From: Symbiodinium sp. CCMP2592
Lineage: Eukaryota; Sar; Dinophyceae; Suessiales; Symbiodiniaceae
DNA: 64,000 nucleotides
NCBI GenBank assembly: GCA_905221615.1
Contig: CAJNDT010003380.1
Span: forward strand, 62,001 to 126,000
Reading direction: 5' to 3'
The notes beneath the pieces are model-generated. The model did no database searches. It was given only the letters and a program-made list of their open reading frames with translations, and was not told the DNA's origin. Position 1 is the stretch's first letter, and each line of letters begins with the position of its first letter. The translations under genes and the position numbers were made by a program. This document shows, piece by piece, positions 21,755 to 32,329 of the stretch.

Positions 21755-22513
21755 TCAATACCCTCCGCGATGCCAGGACCAATGCCAGCCGGAGTTCCAT
21801 GCAGAATCATCCCACTCCTGATCGTATGCATCGCCCGATGTATCCGTCTGCACAGACGCCTTCGAATGCATACGGGCACGATAGCAATTTTTGCAGGAGT
21901 GCTTGGTCGATGATGCAAGAAAGTGACTATCCTGAGGCACTTCCGAGCTGTAACCACAGAGGGCGTTACAGCCCGGCGTGGAACACTCCGAGCGACAGCA
22001 GACAATTTGTCTGGTCGCAAATGGACACTTGCCAGGCGGTGGCTCAGCTCCATCTTGAATGAAAGTCGGGTTGTGGATCGGATGTATTGGAAGTGCTGGT
22101 GAAGCATTGGTCTGGGATGTAGAAGTCGTAGGCGGCGTCGTGGATGCATCAGGGCTCCCGGAAGATGCATCAGGAGGATCCTTCACCGACGATGCATTCG
22201 CAGTGTCCCCTGCAGTGGAAGATGCACTGGGCAGCACAGCAGGGGATGCATCCTTACTCACCTCTTTCGTACTCGCCTCGGCCGTAGTAGGCGTCTTCTT
22301 TTCCTCCTCGATGCAAGTCTTCTCGGGCTTGGGCTGAGACGATGTAGAAGAGGTAGATGCAGACTGCTGAAAGGACATTGCTGCTATCATGAGCAGCTTT
22401 CGCTGTCCAGAAGCTGGACCGTTGCGAACACACGATACGACTTGATGTATATCGGAGTTGTAAATGAAAGCAAGAGCTTTGCGAAGTTCTTCAGAATCAC
22501 GGATATTGTCCAT
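21755..22513 (-). CDS. Cys-rich accessory ORF of the retrotransposon
   Basis: 252 residues from an ATG at 22513. The N-terminal 50 residues are helical (MDNIRDSEELRKALAF). The middle is a Ser/Thr/Pro/Ala-rich linker. The C-terminal region has a Cys cluster, with GKCPFATRQIVCCRSEC, STPGCNALCGYSSEVP and a later SCKNCYRARMHSK, suggesting a zinc-binding module. It ends in Trp/Asp-rich sequence (WDDSAWNSGWHWSWH). It lies between the recombinase and Gag on the same strand. The family was not recognised; an RNA- or DNA-binding helper is a guess. Confidence 0.55.
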   Translation of the reverse strand: MDNIRDSEELRKALAFIYNSDIHQVVSCVRNGPASGQRKLLMIAAMSFQQSASTSSTSSQPKPEKTCIEEEKKTPTTAEASTKEVSKDASPAVLPSASSTAGDTANASSVKDPPDASSGSPDASTTPPTTSTSQTNASPALPIHPIHNPTFIQDGAEPPPGKCPFATRQIVCCRSECSTPGCNALCGYSSEVPQDSHFLASSTKHSCKNCYRARMHSKASVQTDTSGDAYDQEWDDSAWNSGWHWSWHRGGY

Positions 22514-22813
22514 GATGATGCAAAAATCGCAGAGTCGCGAAATGCACCGTCCAGACTAGAGCCTAAAGTCTATGCAAGAAAGGGTATCACTTGTTCCGTG
22601 CAAAAGTAAGAATGTAAAGGCATGGAAGATGTCAAGAGAAAGCCACATGATGCAAATCCTCCGGCACTACTTCGTCTGAACACTCTGCTGCAGCGGTGTA
22701 CAAATGCAAATGCCCGCACTTGCCGACCAACCCGTCGTATCAGGTGAGTCGAAATCCCTCACAATCGCAAGTGCAAGAAGGGATGCAATCTGTTTGTCAG
22801 GCGCCCGACAAGA

Positions 22814-25447
22814 TCACGAAAGGTTCGTGAGAATAGAAATGCAAGCTTTGGACTTGCAAAAACGTGATCCCTCAGGTGGGTGAGAGACCAAGTGAAAAGT
22901 GCCCCGGCAGCCGCAAGCCGGACGGCCTTCAATGCAAGCATGTATGATGTTGCTGGTGGTTGCACTAAGAAATGCAATCTCCTCCGCCTGGCCAAGATCG
23001 TCCTCAGATGAGGAGGTCTCAGCCTCATCAGGAACCTCCTCACGGGTGGAAGACAAAGGCAATGCGAGCTTTACCGGAGGAGGAGGTGCAACTAAGTGCA
23101 CATCCGATAATGTCGTCGATGAGCCTGGCAATGTATCCAACCTGAAGAAAGTCGGGACTGAAACATGTAAAAGTGCCCCCAAATCGGAGGGCCAATGAAG
23201 CTCGGGTTCGCAGGGCATGAACGAAACACCACGCATCAGCGGGGTTCGCGACTTCCAGCCTGTCCGGACCTTATCAATGAAGCTGTCCTGAGTGATAAGG
23301 AGGGGGGACACGTCGTCCCGCCCATATAAAGCACACGATGCAGAATGTTTGTGGTGGCCCTGAAGATGCCTGGCTTCAAGAGGCATGTTAAGCTGCCTAA
23401 AGAATGCAAGCAATGTAACTTTCATGGAATGTAGAGTGTATTGTAGTTCTTGTCCAGGTGGAAGTTGATTCCACATGCAAAGCAAAGCCCTGAGCTTCGA
23501 GAGGCACTCTGCATAAGTCAAAGGTCTGATGCAACCCGCCTCTATCATAAAGAAAATGTAGTCCGGAATGGATTGGGCTCCGGGCTGGAGATCCAGCAGT
23601 GTCTCAACCGAGAGTAACCAATGAATGAGCCAGCAATGCTGGCGAGGCAACCTCAGCAGACCTGAATGAAGGCAGCCGAAGGCCATGTACTTCTGTGTCT
23701 TTGTGCGGTAGGATGCACCCCTGAAACTGTCGAAGTCAATGTACAAATCCGATAACTGGATGTGTTGGCTGTCGCCAAATCGCAGACTGCACCAAATGCA
23801 AGTCAGAACACTGCCCGCAAAAGCAGTCTCCTCAAGTGTAAACCGTCCAAACACGATTTGTGTTTCCAGCCAAAGCATGAAAGCAAGTGGAAGAGGCAAT
23901 GCCTCTTTGGATGCAGTTTGGGACTGCCAAGACCGGGCATGAAACAAACCATCATATAGGTTGGGGAAGCCAGTCGGGCGAACCGTTGATGAAAACCATC
24001 GCACCGCCTTGAGGACGTTAATGGAATGTACCGACGAATGATGCCGACGGGACAATTGGAGTGTATGGATCGCATCAATTAACTGCACCTGTGTCAGCAA
24101 TGCAATGTCAAAGCCAAGATCTGTGACCGTATGCAACAGCTGCCAGACGACAGCAATGTATCTCACCGCTGTCGTGTCCGACACTCGACGGAGCAATTGC
24201 TCTAATAAAGCACCTTTGTTAGGGCTGCCGAAAACATCACGAAGTAATGTAGAACACGGCAATGCAAAAGCACAAAGTTCACCCCACATGTGTAATGCAC
24301 GTGCCCATTGCTTTGAATGAATATCAGTCTGCTTGACCACTTTAGATCTGTCAGTGGGCTCTCCAGAATGAATAAGCTCGATACTCCGCTTGGCGCCAGG
24401 AGCAGTGGCCTGATGCTTGTGAGATGAAATACCTGGGTTCACAGACGGAGACCACGATAATGCAGCATGCTGAGGGGTAGGCGAGCTCTTAGAGACCGCC
24501 CCAGATTCCTGGGCAGCAGAATGCAATCTCTCAGAAGGGTATGATGCATAAGCGCCACGAGCCGAAGGGACCGGCCGAGGTTTGGGCGAAGCCCTAGGTA
24601 TACCAAGGGATGCTCTGAGTGCAAAAGCTGGACGAGATCTGGCCGACTCACTAGATCTCGCCACCGAAGGATGCAAGGTCGTAGCACGGCATCCGGACTC
24701 ACTGAGACGAACCGGGCGAGCCAATGGAGTGGCCTTCGGTTGGGTGTCCAAAACAGCAGGACAATGTGCAGGTGCCGGCTGAGAAAAGGCCGGCAACAAA
24801 GGATCTGAAATGTCCCTGACAGCATCATCAAAGGAAAGTCGCCCCACACGAAGCGGAGAGAAATGCAAAGGTTTCGGGGCCAAAAGTGCAGGTGGTGTCT
24901 CAGGCACTGGCGAGACCATCCCCCAGGACGTAGACCCAGAGTGCTCAGCTAATGCAGAAAGCTCCAGGGAAACATCCAATGGATCTACCAACTCGTAATC
25001 CGGATCATACACGGGCGATGGTGGTCGCATCTCGCCTGCGTGGTAGTCCAAAGGAAAAGGAGTCTCTGGTTCTTCGCCCTGTGCAGCCAGAGCAAATGCA
25101 GTAGAAGCAGAAATCACAGCTGGCTCATCACTGTCGGAAACCTCTAAAGCTGGGGGTGCAAGGCACTCATCCTGACCATCCTGCAAGGATGAAATCACCG
25201 ATGCAAAAACTGCTGACGAAGGAGAGGCCCCCACCGAGGTAGAAAAATCCTGCTGAGCCGAGGTCCGCTTCTGGAACCGTTTGACGATGCAACGGGATGG
25301 ATCAAAATCAGCAATGTCACTTCCCAATGCAGGATCACCAGCATACTCAGGCACTGACGAATCACTCACAGGCACTGACTGGTTCATAATGCAAATAAAG
25401 CAACCAATGCAACAAAGCACTGCAAAATCAGCTGGCCTGAAAACCAT
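22814..25447 (-). CDS. Tyrosine recombinase of the DIRS-like element
   Basis: 877 residues from the ATG at 25447. The first 370 residues are low-complexity and Pro/Ser-rich. A SAM-like core-binding region lies at about 380-510. The catalytic region follows: SLRFGDSQHI with the box-I Arg at about 556, RTKTQK with the beta-hairpin Lys, TLHSMKVTLLAF giving H673-x-x-K676 where many relatives have HxxR, a GHHKHS segment near 697-702, and ALYGRDD with the presumed nucleophile Tyr708. The Lys in place of the second Arg is a variation to check. It would integrate a circular DNA intermediate, in agreement with the lack of a long target duplication. On the coding strand it is the first ORF of the element. 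Confidence 0.8.
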   Translation of the reverse strand: MVFRPADFAVLCCIGCFICIMNQSVPVSDSSVPEYAGDPALGSDIADFDPSRCIVKRFQKRTSAQQDFSTSVGASPSSAVFASVISSLQDGQDECLAPPALEVSDSDEPAVISASTAFALAAQGEEPETPFPLDYHAGEMRPPSPVYDPDYELVDPLDVSLELSALAEHSGSTSWGMVSPVPETPPALLAPKPLHFSPLRVGRLSFDDAVRDISDPLLPAFSQPAPAHCPAVLDTQPKATPLARPVRLSESGCRATTLHPSVARSSESARSRPAFALRASLGIPRASPKPRPVPSARGAYASYPSERLHSAAQESGAVSKSSPTPQHAALSWSPSVNPGISSHKHQATAPGAKRSIELIHSGEPTDRSKVVKQTDIHSKQWARALHMWGELCAFALPCSTLLRDVFGSPNKGALLEQLLRRVSDTTAVRYIAVVWQLLHTVTDLGFDIALLTQVQLIDAIHTLQLSRRHHSSVHSINVLKAVRWFSSTVRPTGFPNLYDGLFHARSWQSQTASKEALPLPLAFMLWLETQIVFGRFTLEETAFAGSVLTCIWCSLRFGDSQHIQLSDLYIDFDSFRGASYRTKTQKYMAFGCLHSGLLRLPRQHCWLIHWLLSVETLLDLQPGAQSIPDYIFFMIEAGCIRPLTYAECLSKLRALLCMWNQLPPGQELQYTLHSMKVTLLAFFRQLNMPLEARHLQGHHKHSASCALYGRDDVSPLLITQDSFIDKVRTGWKSRTPLMRGVSFMPCEPELHWPSDLGALLHVSVPTFFRLDTLPGSSTTLSDVHLVAPPPPVKLALPLSSTREEVPDEAETSSSEDDLGQAEEIAFLSATTSNIIHACIEGRPACGCRGTFHLVSHPPEGSRFCKSKACISILTNLS

Positions 25448-25561
25448 GCACTCCTCCCCCTATCGCGAGCGGGAGAGGAATGAAGTGAAGCAAAACTCCA
25501 CACAGATTGGAGGCCTCCAGAGCTGTTCTAGAGGGCTTACAAAGAAAGGCCTGTTAAGCCA

Positions 25562-25692
25562 ACAAAATTTCTGCCCGCTATGCAGGCGAGTTGGCAGCTG
25601 CGAGCCTGCTTGCTGCAATGCACATGGAATGTCATGAATGCAGCAAGCATGCAAAACATTACCAAACACTCGTGAGCAAGCACACATACCGT
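25562..25692. repeat. Split direct repeat A1 (right end, 5' on coding strand)
   Basis: 131 bases ending CACATACCGT immediately before the satellite sequence ACCTTAAACTG. It pairs with 16066-16196. On the coding strand it lies about 115 bases upstream of the recombinase ATG, so it could contain the promoter; no defined promoter motif was recognised. Confidence 0.9.
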
Positions 25693-26513
25693 ACCTTAAA
25701 CTGTTGTCACAGTAAGCAATATGCAAGTGATGACAAGCCACAATATCGATCCCTCACCATCTCACCATGTGTGTCGGTGTGTCACTGTGTGTCAAGGACC
25801 GAGGTACTTGTAAGACAGATTTTAGGAAACGCAGGTTTTCCTTGCATTTCGGCAGAGTAATAAGTGTTAACTGCATAGTGTGCCTTTTCTACAGTTAGAG
25901 TAATAAGTGTTAACTGCATAGTGTGCCTTTTCTACAGTTAACACTCAGTTAACACTCAGTTAACACTACAGTTAACACTACAGTTAACACTGCCGAAATG
26001 CCGCAAAAACCAGCATTTTGCAGAATACATGCGTTTTGAAAAGAAAAACTGCTAGTTCTAGTGTCTTTTATACACATTTGACGAAAATGCTGGTTTTCCC
26101 AGCATTTCGGCAGTGTTAACTGTAGTGTTAACTGAGTGTTAACTGAGTGTTAACTGAGCGTTAACTGTGGGAAATGTAAGGAATTTACACTAAGCCAGAA
26201 TACACGAGGAGCTCGCCAGTGGGAGTCCCACCGGAGTGCCGCGGAGCTGCATGAAGCAGACTTGGATCGAGGTGGAGCACCCGGGTCAGGGTGCAAAAAA
26301 AGTCGCATCCTGGAAGCCTGCTACCACAGTCGGCTTGCGTGGTCTTGGGTCGTACCTATAGCAACCAGCCGTGCCAACAAGCTTGTCGTATCGCATTCTT
26401 GGACATGTGTAGGGCTTGGTCTGCATGTGGATGGTACCCGTCACAGGAAGCGTGGTACAGTCGAGTGACGACACAGGCTACTTGGGTGATCTCAGCAAGA
26501 AGGATCCTGTCGG

Positions 26514-26744
26514 TGGACGGAGGAAATCTTGCACCATCTGCCTAGTAACAAGTGACACGACGCTTGAGCATATCCCCACACCCCCTTTTTAAAATTGAAG
26601 ATGATGGATACGGAGGTGGTGCAAGATTTTTGTTACTGGAACCCACGGCACTTCCGACGATCACCGGTCAATGTTAAAAAGGGGGCGTGGGGTGTCTGCT
26701 TGGCTTGGCCACTTAAACTGGTGCAAGATTTCCTCCATCAACAG
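26514..26744. mobile_element. Inverted-repeat MITE in satellite unit
   Basis: A 231-bp copy of the same family at the GGTACC landmark, with the left end reading GGTGGACGG instead of GGTTGACGG. Confidence 0.8.
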
Positions 26745-28364
26745 TACCTTAAACTGTTGTCACAGTAAGCAATATGCAAGTGATGACAAGCCACAATATC
26801 GATCCCTCACCATCTCACCATGTGTGTCGGTGTTTCACTGTGTGTCAAGGACCGAGGTACTTGTAAGACAGATTTTAGGAAACGCAGGTTTTCCTTGCAT
26901 TTCGGCAGAGTAATAAGTGTTAACTGCATAGTGTGCCTTTTCTACAGTTAACACTCAGTTAACACTCAGTTAACACTACAGTTCACACTACAGTTAACAC
27001 TGCCGAAATGCCGCAAAAAACCAGCATTTTGCAGAATACACGCGTTTTGAAAAGAAAAACTGCTAGTTCTAGTGTCTTTTATACACATTTGACGAAAATG
27101 CTGGTTTTCCCAGCATTTCGGCAGTGTTAACTGTAGTGTTAACTGTAGTGTTAACTGAGTGTTAACTGAGTGTTAACTGAGCGTTAACTGTGGGAAATGT
27201 AAGGAATTTACACTAAGCCAGAATACACGAGGAGCTCGCCAGTGGGAGTCCCACCGGAGTGCCGCGGAGCTGCATGGAGCAGACTTGGATCGAGGTGGAG
27301 CACCCGGGTCAGGGTGCAAAAAAAGTCGCATCCTGGAAGCCTGCTACCACAGTCGGCTTGCGTGGTCTTGGGTCGTACCTATAGCAACCAGCCGTGCCAA
27401 CAAGCTTGCCGTATCGCATTCTTGGACATGTATAGGGCTTGGTCTGCATGTGGATGGTACCCGTCACAGGAAGCGTGGTACAGTCGAGTGACGACACAGG
27501 CTACTTGGGTCATCTCAGCAAGAAGGATCCTGTCGGTACCTTAAACTGTTGTCACAGTAAGCAATATGCAAGTGATGACAAGCCACAATATCGATCCCTC
27601 ACCATCTCACCATGTGTGTCGGTGTGTCACTGTGTGTCAAGGACCGAGGTACTTGTAAGACAGATTTTTAGGAAACGCAGGTTTTCCTTGCATTTCGGCA
27701 GAGTAATAAGTGTTAACTGCATAGTGTGCCTTTTCTACAGTTAGAGTAATAAGTGTTAACTGCATAGTGTGCCTTTTCTACAGTTAACACTCAGTTAACA
27801 CTCAGTTAACACTGCAGTTAACACTACAGTTAACACTGCCGAAATGCCGCAAAAAACCAGAATTTTGCAGAATACACGCGTTTTGAAAAGAAAAACTGCT
27901 AGTTCTAGTGTCTTTTATACACATTTGACGAAAATGCTGGTTTTCCCAGCATTTCGGCAGTGTTAACTGTAGTGTTAACTGTAGTGTTAACTGAGTGTTA
28001 ACTGAGTGTTAACTGAGCATTAACTGTGGGAAATGTAAGGATTTTACACTAAGCCAAAATACACGAGGAGCTGTGGGAGTCCCACCGGAGTGCCGCGGAG
28101 TGGCATGGAGCAGACTTGGATCGAAGTGGAGTACCCGGGTCAGGGTGCTAAAAAAAGTCGCATCCTGGAAGCCTGCAACCACAGTCGGCTTGTGTGGTCT
28201 TGGGCCGTACCTATAGCAAGCAGCGGTGCCAACAAGCTTGCCGTATCGCTTTCTTGGACATGTATCGGGCTTGGTCTGCATGTGGATGGTACCCGTCACA
28301 GGATGCGTGGTACAGTCGATTGAAGACACAGGCTACTTTGTCTCAGCGAGAAGGATCCTGTCGG

Positions 28365-28595
28365 TTGATGGAGGAAATCTTGCACCATCTGCCTAGTAAC
28401 AGGTGACACGACACTTGAGCATAACCCCGCACCCCCTTTTTAACATTGAAGATGATGGATACCGAGGTGGTGCAAGATTTTTGTCATTGGAACCCACGGC
28501 ACTTCCGAGGATCACCGGTCAATGTTAAAAAGGGGGAGTGGGGTGTCTGCTTGGCTTGGCCAATTAAACTGGTGCAAGATTTCCTCCATCAACAG
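28365..28595. mobile_element. Inverted-repeat MITE marking the array end
   Basis: A 231-bp copy with left end TTGATGGAGGAAATC, closer to the right-end sequence than in other copies. Its right end coincides with the last base of the satellite array; the usual TACCTTAAAC is absent. Confidence 0.8.
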
Positions 28596-28992
28596 TTTCA
28601 TGGGTTCTATAAGGGTACCGTAAGGGTCCAAAAAGGGGTGCTTTGCAAGGGTTCTACAAGGGTGCCAAAAAATTTCGGGTTCAAGGGTCCATGTACCCAA
28701 ATAATGCATAGTTTGGCCCTGTAGTACCTGTTTAGGGACTGCTTCAAGGACAAAGTACATAATGTCTGAGAGCATGGACGCTTAGGGCAATGACTCACCA
28801 GCTCCTCAGCCTCCGCCGCCAAAAATGCCTAACTGAATCGTAATGATGGTAATGATAAAGGCAACAAGAACAACAATCAACATAATAGTAAGAGTCATCG
28901 TCACAATAACCAAAGTGCTAATATTCTGATAATGCTAACACTAATAATATGAGCTTCAAAGCCTTCACACTGAAGCCCTCAACCGAACAGTA
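28596..28992. other. Non-coding DNA
   Basis: Contains several short AAGGGT-type motifs (28608-28690) and an AT-rich stretch of ATAAT/AACAA character (28845-28955). No gene seen. Confidence 0.5.
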
Positions 28993-29124
28993 CTTGGAGG
29001 GTCGGGGGACTTGGTAACTGGTCATTTTAGGGACTTATAAGTACCATAACCCCAATTAGGGTCCCTTTTAGGGTACTTATAAGTCTACTTACTACCTACT
29101 TACTAAGTCCCCCGACCCTCCAAG
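28993..29124. mobile_element. CTTGGAGGG-family MITE with TA duplication
   Basis: 132 bp with terminal inverted repeats CTTGGAGGGTCGGGGGACTT and its complement, flanked on both sides by TA. Its reverse complement matches the host element at 38199-38436, which shows that the family is mobile or was duplicated. Confidence 0.8.
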
Positions 29125-29563
29125 TACGCCACGGACTCTGAACCTTCGGCCGGCCCACCAGACCCGTACACGATGCACCGACACCGCATCAAAGGCTCCC
29201 TGAAACCTAAACCCAACACCTACAACCCTATTACGGTTTGTGGCTTAGAGTTTAAGTTTTTCTTTTGAGGGTTTAGGGTTTATATGAGGTTCAGGGTAAC
29301 TATACATTAACTACAGCATCAAGCCCCACATCAAAGGCTCTTGCAGCCGGTCGAGCCAGTCGTATCCTGGTAGGTGCCGATACCACAGCGCTTGCAAGTC
29401 TTACTCCCCGCCACATCCTCAAGGCGTCAATGGGTGGACTGAGGAGAAAGAACCACCAAAACCCTAAACCCTACACCCTACAAACCCTACATCTCGAAAT
29501 CTCATAACCCCTTAGCCCCATCAGCTCTTCATCCCTATCTGCCCTATCAGCCCTATCAACATA
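29125..29563. other. Gene-poor stretch with degenerate TTTAGGG/CCCTAAA words
   Basis: Many scattered copies of GGTTTAGGG and CCCTAAACCC-type words in both orientations, none in long perfect arrays. No gene seen. Confidence 0.5.
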
Positions 29564-29567
29564 ATAT

Positions 29568-29656
29568 GGGAGTTTGCGAAAATTAGGGGGTTACCTTATT
29601 TGGGAGTCCTACTATTTAGGGTACTATATTAGGATCCCCTATTTTCGGAAACTCCC
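29568..29656. mobile_element. GGGAGTTTC-family MITE with 4-bp duplication ATAT
   Basis: 89 bp beginning GGGAGTTTGCGAAAATTAGG and ending TTTTCGGAAACTCCC. It is flanked by ATAT on both sides. Confidence 0.75.
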
Positions 29657-29893
29657 ATATACACCCTGAGCCCCTTGCTCTCAAGCCCGACTCCTAGGAA
29701 AGCCCTCCATCCTAATCTCTAAACCTTAAGCCATACCTGGACTTTAAAGAACCTAACTGTTTAGGGGCTCCTTAATATTTATTATATATCCTAAACAAGG
29801 TAGGTTTTACAGGGTCCAGGTAAGCTCACAAAAATGTAAAGAAAACCTGACTTGGAGCTTTCGCTTTGGAGTTTGATTTGGAAGTTTCCAACT

Positions 29894-30004
29894 CTAGGAT
29901 GCCCAGTAACCTAGGAATAAAAAGGGCTCCCTTTTTGGCATTGGGTACCTTGAGAGGAACCTCGGACTACAAAAAGGGAGCAAGGGTACTACTGGGCATC
30001 CTAG
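29894..30004. mobile_element. CTAGGATGCCCAGTA-family MITE
   Basis: 111 bp with terminal repeats CTAGGATGCCCAGTA and TACTGGGCATCCTAG, and an inner inverted pair CTCCCTTTTTGG / ACAAAAAGGGAG. The outer CTAG could be part of the repeat or a 4-bp duplication. Confidence 0.75.
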
Positions 30005-31442
30005 TCTTTGGGTGCAACCGCCCAATCTGCGAAGGGCTTGGAGCTTATCGGGTATATGGTTTAGGGTATAAAAGGCTTATGGGGTGTGGCGAGCCCGGGA
30101 TTATGGTCGATGAGATTTTCGAAGGCCCCGCTCGGGGTTGAGTTTAGGGACTAAAGGGTTCGGGGTTTATGGCTCTGGGGAGGGCCAAGTTGAGGGTTAG
30201 GATGTAGGGGCTTGTAATCATGGTGCCTAAGGTCGTAGAGTAAAGTCCTAAACCCAACGAAGTGGCTAAGAGCGTCGGGTTTCGGATATGGCTAGATGCC
30301 GAAGCTCCCACAAAGCAAAGTTGAATTCTCGATTTGGTGGTTTCAGCAAGCCCCTAAACCCCAAGCTCTGCATTCAGCTCATGCTTAAGTTCTTGAACAC
30401 TGATGTGAGCTCTACGCCTTCGCTGCTTAGGCTTTGGGGTCTTATGGTTTAGCATTGATTGAATTGAAGGGCTGTCTTGCCCCTGAGCAACGAACCCTAA
30501 AGCCTAAACCCGAATAATTCCTTGTGGCATTCTGAGCCCACCCCTCCTGGTATTCACCGGTGCCGCAGGGCTCACAGGACACAGCTGCGCCTGCAGGATT
30601 GCCAAACATCCCAAGCCCTGCGCCCTTAACTCAACCCCAAACTCTGAATGCTAAACCGCGAAATTACTCACAGTGACACTAGGAAGCCGCATTACATCAC
30701 GACAGTGCTAGCCATAGTGTAAACACCAGCTTTCAGAATGCACAACTACAGAGAATGATGGTCTAACAACAGATAGCGCATACATGTCGTTTCTGGCTCC
30801 AGCATTGATGTAACAACGCCCCAGGCAACCAACAGCATCGCAGCATAGAAGCGAGAAACGAATAACGAGACGAAGGTTCATTCTGACAGTGAGACCTGCG
30901 TGCTACACCCATACCTTTACAGAATGGTCATCGCAATCATCATCTACACAAAGCACACTAGTCATTAAGAACAATAGTTGGAGTAATTGTACATAATGTC
31001 AACGGAAATAAGAAAAAGCAATCAATATTAATACTGTACGCCATAAACCATAAATCCCTCTCCAAGTTGCTCGTACTTGAGTTGGCACTCGTATGTGTCC
31101 AAACATACTAATGCTTATACATAGACCGCTTACATAGATACATACAAATATACATATGTATACCTATCTAATGATCTATCTATCTATATCTGTCTATTCG
31201 TATATATACACACAAATTTCTATCTTGGGGCTTGAAGGTCTCCGCTTCAGGGCTAAAGCCTATGGGATTCCAGGCTCGGGGGAATGAGTGTCGTCGGTTT
31301 TCTGCGCCAGGGTTTAGGGTTTAGGGTTAGTGTGGCTTCGAGACAGAGGGTTCGACGGCTTCCGGAATGAAGCCAATGCGGCCTACTCTGAGAGCCTTAA
31401 AGGGGGTTCCTACACAGGCACTTTGGTTACAAGGCATATACT
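30005..31442. other. Gene-poor stretch
   Basis: Dispersed degenerate TTTAGGG words at 30050-30480 and 31312-31328, AT-rich DNA at 30660-31060, and ATCT/TATA-rich simple sequence at 31130-31215. No gene with recognisable content. Confidence 0.5.
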
Positions 31443-31446
31443 ACAT

Positions 31447-31548
31447 GGGAGTTTCAGAAAATTAGGGGTACCTATCTTTGGGCTCCTTATACTAAGGATC
31501 CTACCATTTAGGGTACCATAGTAGGGTCCCCTACTTTCGGCAAATCCC
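31447..31548. mobile_element. GGGAGTTTC-family MITE with 4-bp duplication ACAT
   Basis: 102 bp beginning GGGAGTTTCAGAAAATTAGG and ending TTTCGGCAAATCCC, flanked by ACAT on both sides. Confidence 0.75.
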
Positions 31549-31643
31549 ACATAAGGACATGGACCGCTGCGATTTCGGTGCAGCGAAGGTTCGTTTAGGC
31601 CATGTCGCCGGGTCTCCCGTATGAGTTATGGGAAGACCCTCGT

Positions 31644-31752
31644 GGGAGTTTCCGAAAATTAGGGGTACCTCATTTTGGGGTCCTGATGATAAGGATCCTA
31701 CTATGTAACTATGGTAATTACTATATTTGGATCCCCAATTTCGGAAACTCCC
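31644..31752. mobile_element. GGGAGTTTC-family MITE with 4-bp duplication TCGT
   Basis: 109 bp beginning GGGAGTTTCCGAAAATTAGG and ending TTTCGGAAACTCCC, flanked by TCGT on both sides. It lies only 95 bases after the previous copy. Confidence 0.75.
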
Positions 31753-32189
31753 TCGTCATTGCTTACCACAGCAATCGGCTTATAAAGCTCCTATAGTCCG
31801 ATACTACTCTCACCGCCACTAACCGCCATTTCAATCCGCAGGTGTTCGAATCGCGCGCAACCCGGTTACCAAGCTCGAAAGGTCTAAAGGGTTCGGGGTG
31901 AGGGTGTCAGGCTTCATGGGTTTTTCAGGTCCTCGGGCGTTTGATTGAGGGACTCCTTATTAAACCCAAGACCCTACACCAACAACCCTAAAATGCTAAA
32001 ACCCTTCAACCCCTGAAGTACGAAGTGGATTTACAAACTGATTCCAGCTTCGCTCGAACTTCGGGTTTCAGGGTCATGCCTGAACCATGCAAACTCTTAA
32101 ACGGTTTAGGGCTTAGGTTTAACCTGAGCCTGAAACAAACCCTAGTCGAACATATACAAGGACATCATAATGAAGGCCAAAATGTAGGT

Positions 32190-32329
32190 AAACCCTAAAA
32201 CCCTAAACCCTAAACCCTAAAACCCTAAACCCTAAACCCTAAACCCTAAACCCTAAAACCCTAAACCCTAAAACCCTAAACCCTAAACCCTAAACCCTAA
32301 AACCCCTAACCCTAAACCCTAAACCCTAA
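32190..32329. repeat. Interstitial telomere-type array, (CCCTAAA)n
   Basis: About 140 bases of nearly perfect CCCTAAA repeats with occasional extra A or C. This is the plant/dinoflagellate type TTTAGGG telomere repeat on the complementary strand. It lies inside the window with unrelated sequence on both sides, so it is interstitial in this assembly. Confidence 0.9.

Larger units (their letters stand above)
15661..25692 (-). mobile_element. DIRS/Ngaro-like tyrosine-recombinase retrotransposon
   Basis: A 10,032-bp element on the minus strand, inserted in a satellite unit. It encodes a tyrosine recombinase rather than a DDE integrase and has split direct repeats. Read on the coding strand the layout is A1 (25692-25562), ORFs, B1 (16407-16195), A2 (16196-16066), about 190 unique bases, then B2 (15873-15661), the Ngaro/PAT/VIPER type of arrangement. 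The left flank CCTGTCG and right flank ACCTTAAAC together with one GT rebuild the empty site CCTGTCGGTACCTTAAAC, so there is no longer target duplication. The order recombinase, Cys-rich ORF, Gag, Pol(RT-RNase H) differs from the usual Gag-first order. Confidence 0.85.
25693..28595. repeat. Satellite array, right part
   Basis: Continuation of the array after the retrotransposon, starting mid-unit with ACCTTAAACTG. Palindromes lie near 25931-26171, 26941-27194 and 27778-28030. A 32-base piece (TTAGAGTAATAAGTG and following) is duplicated just before several palindromes (14020, 25895, 27742). The array ends exactly at the right end of a MITE (CCATCAACAG at 28595), followed by unrelated TTTCATGGG. 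Confidence 0.9.
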
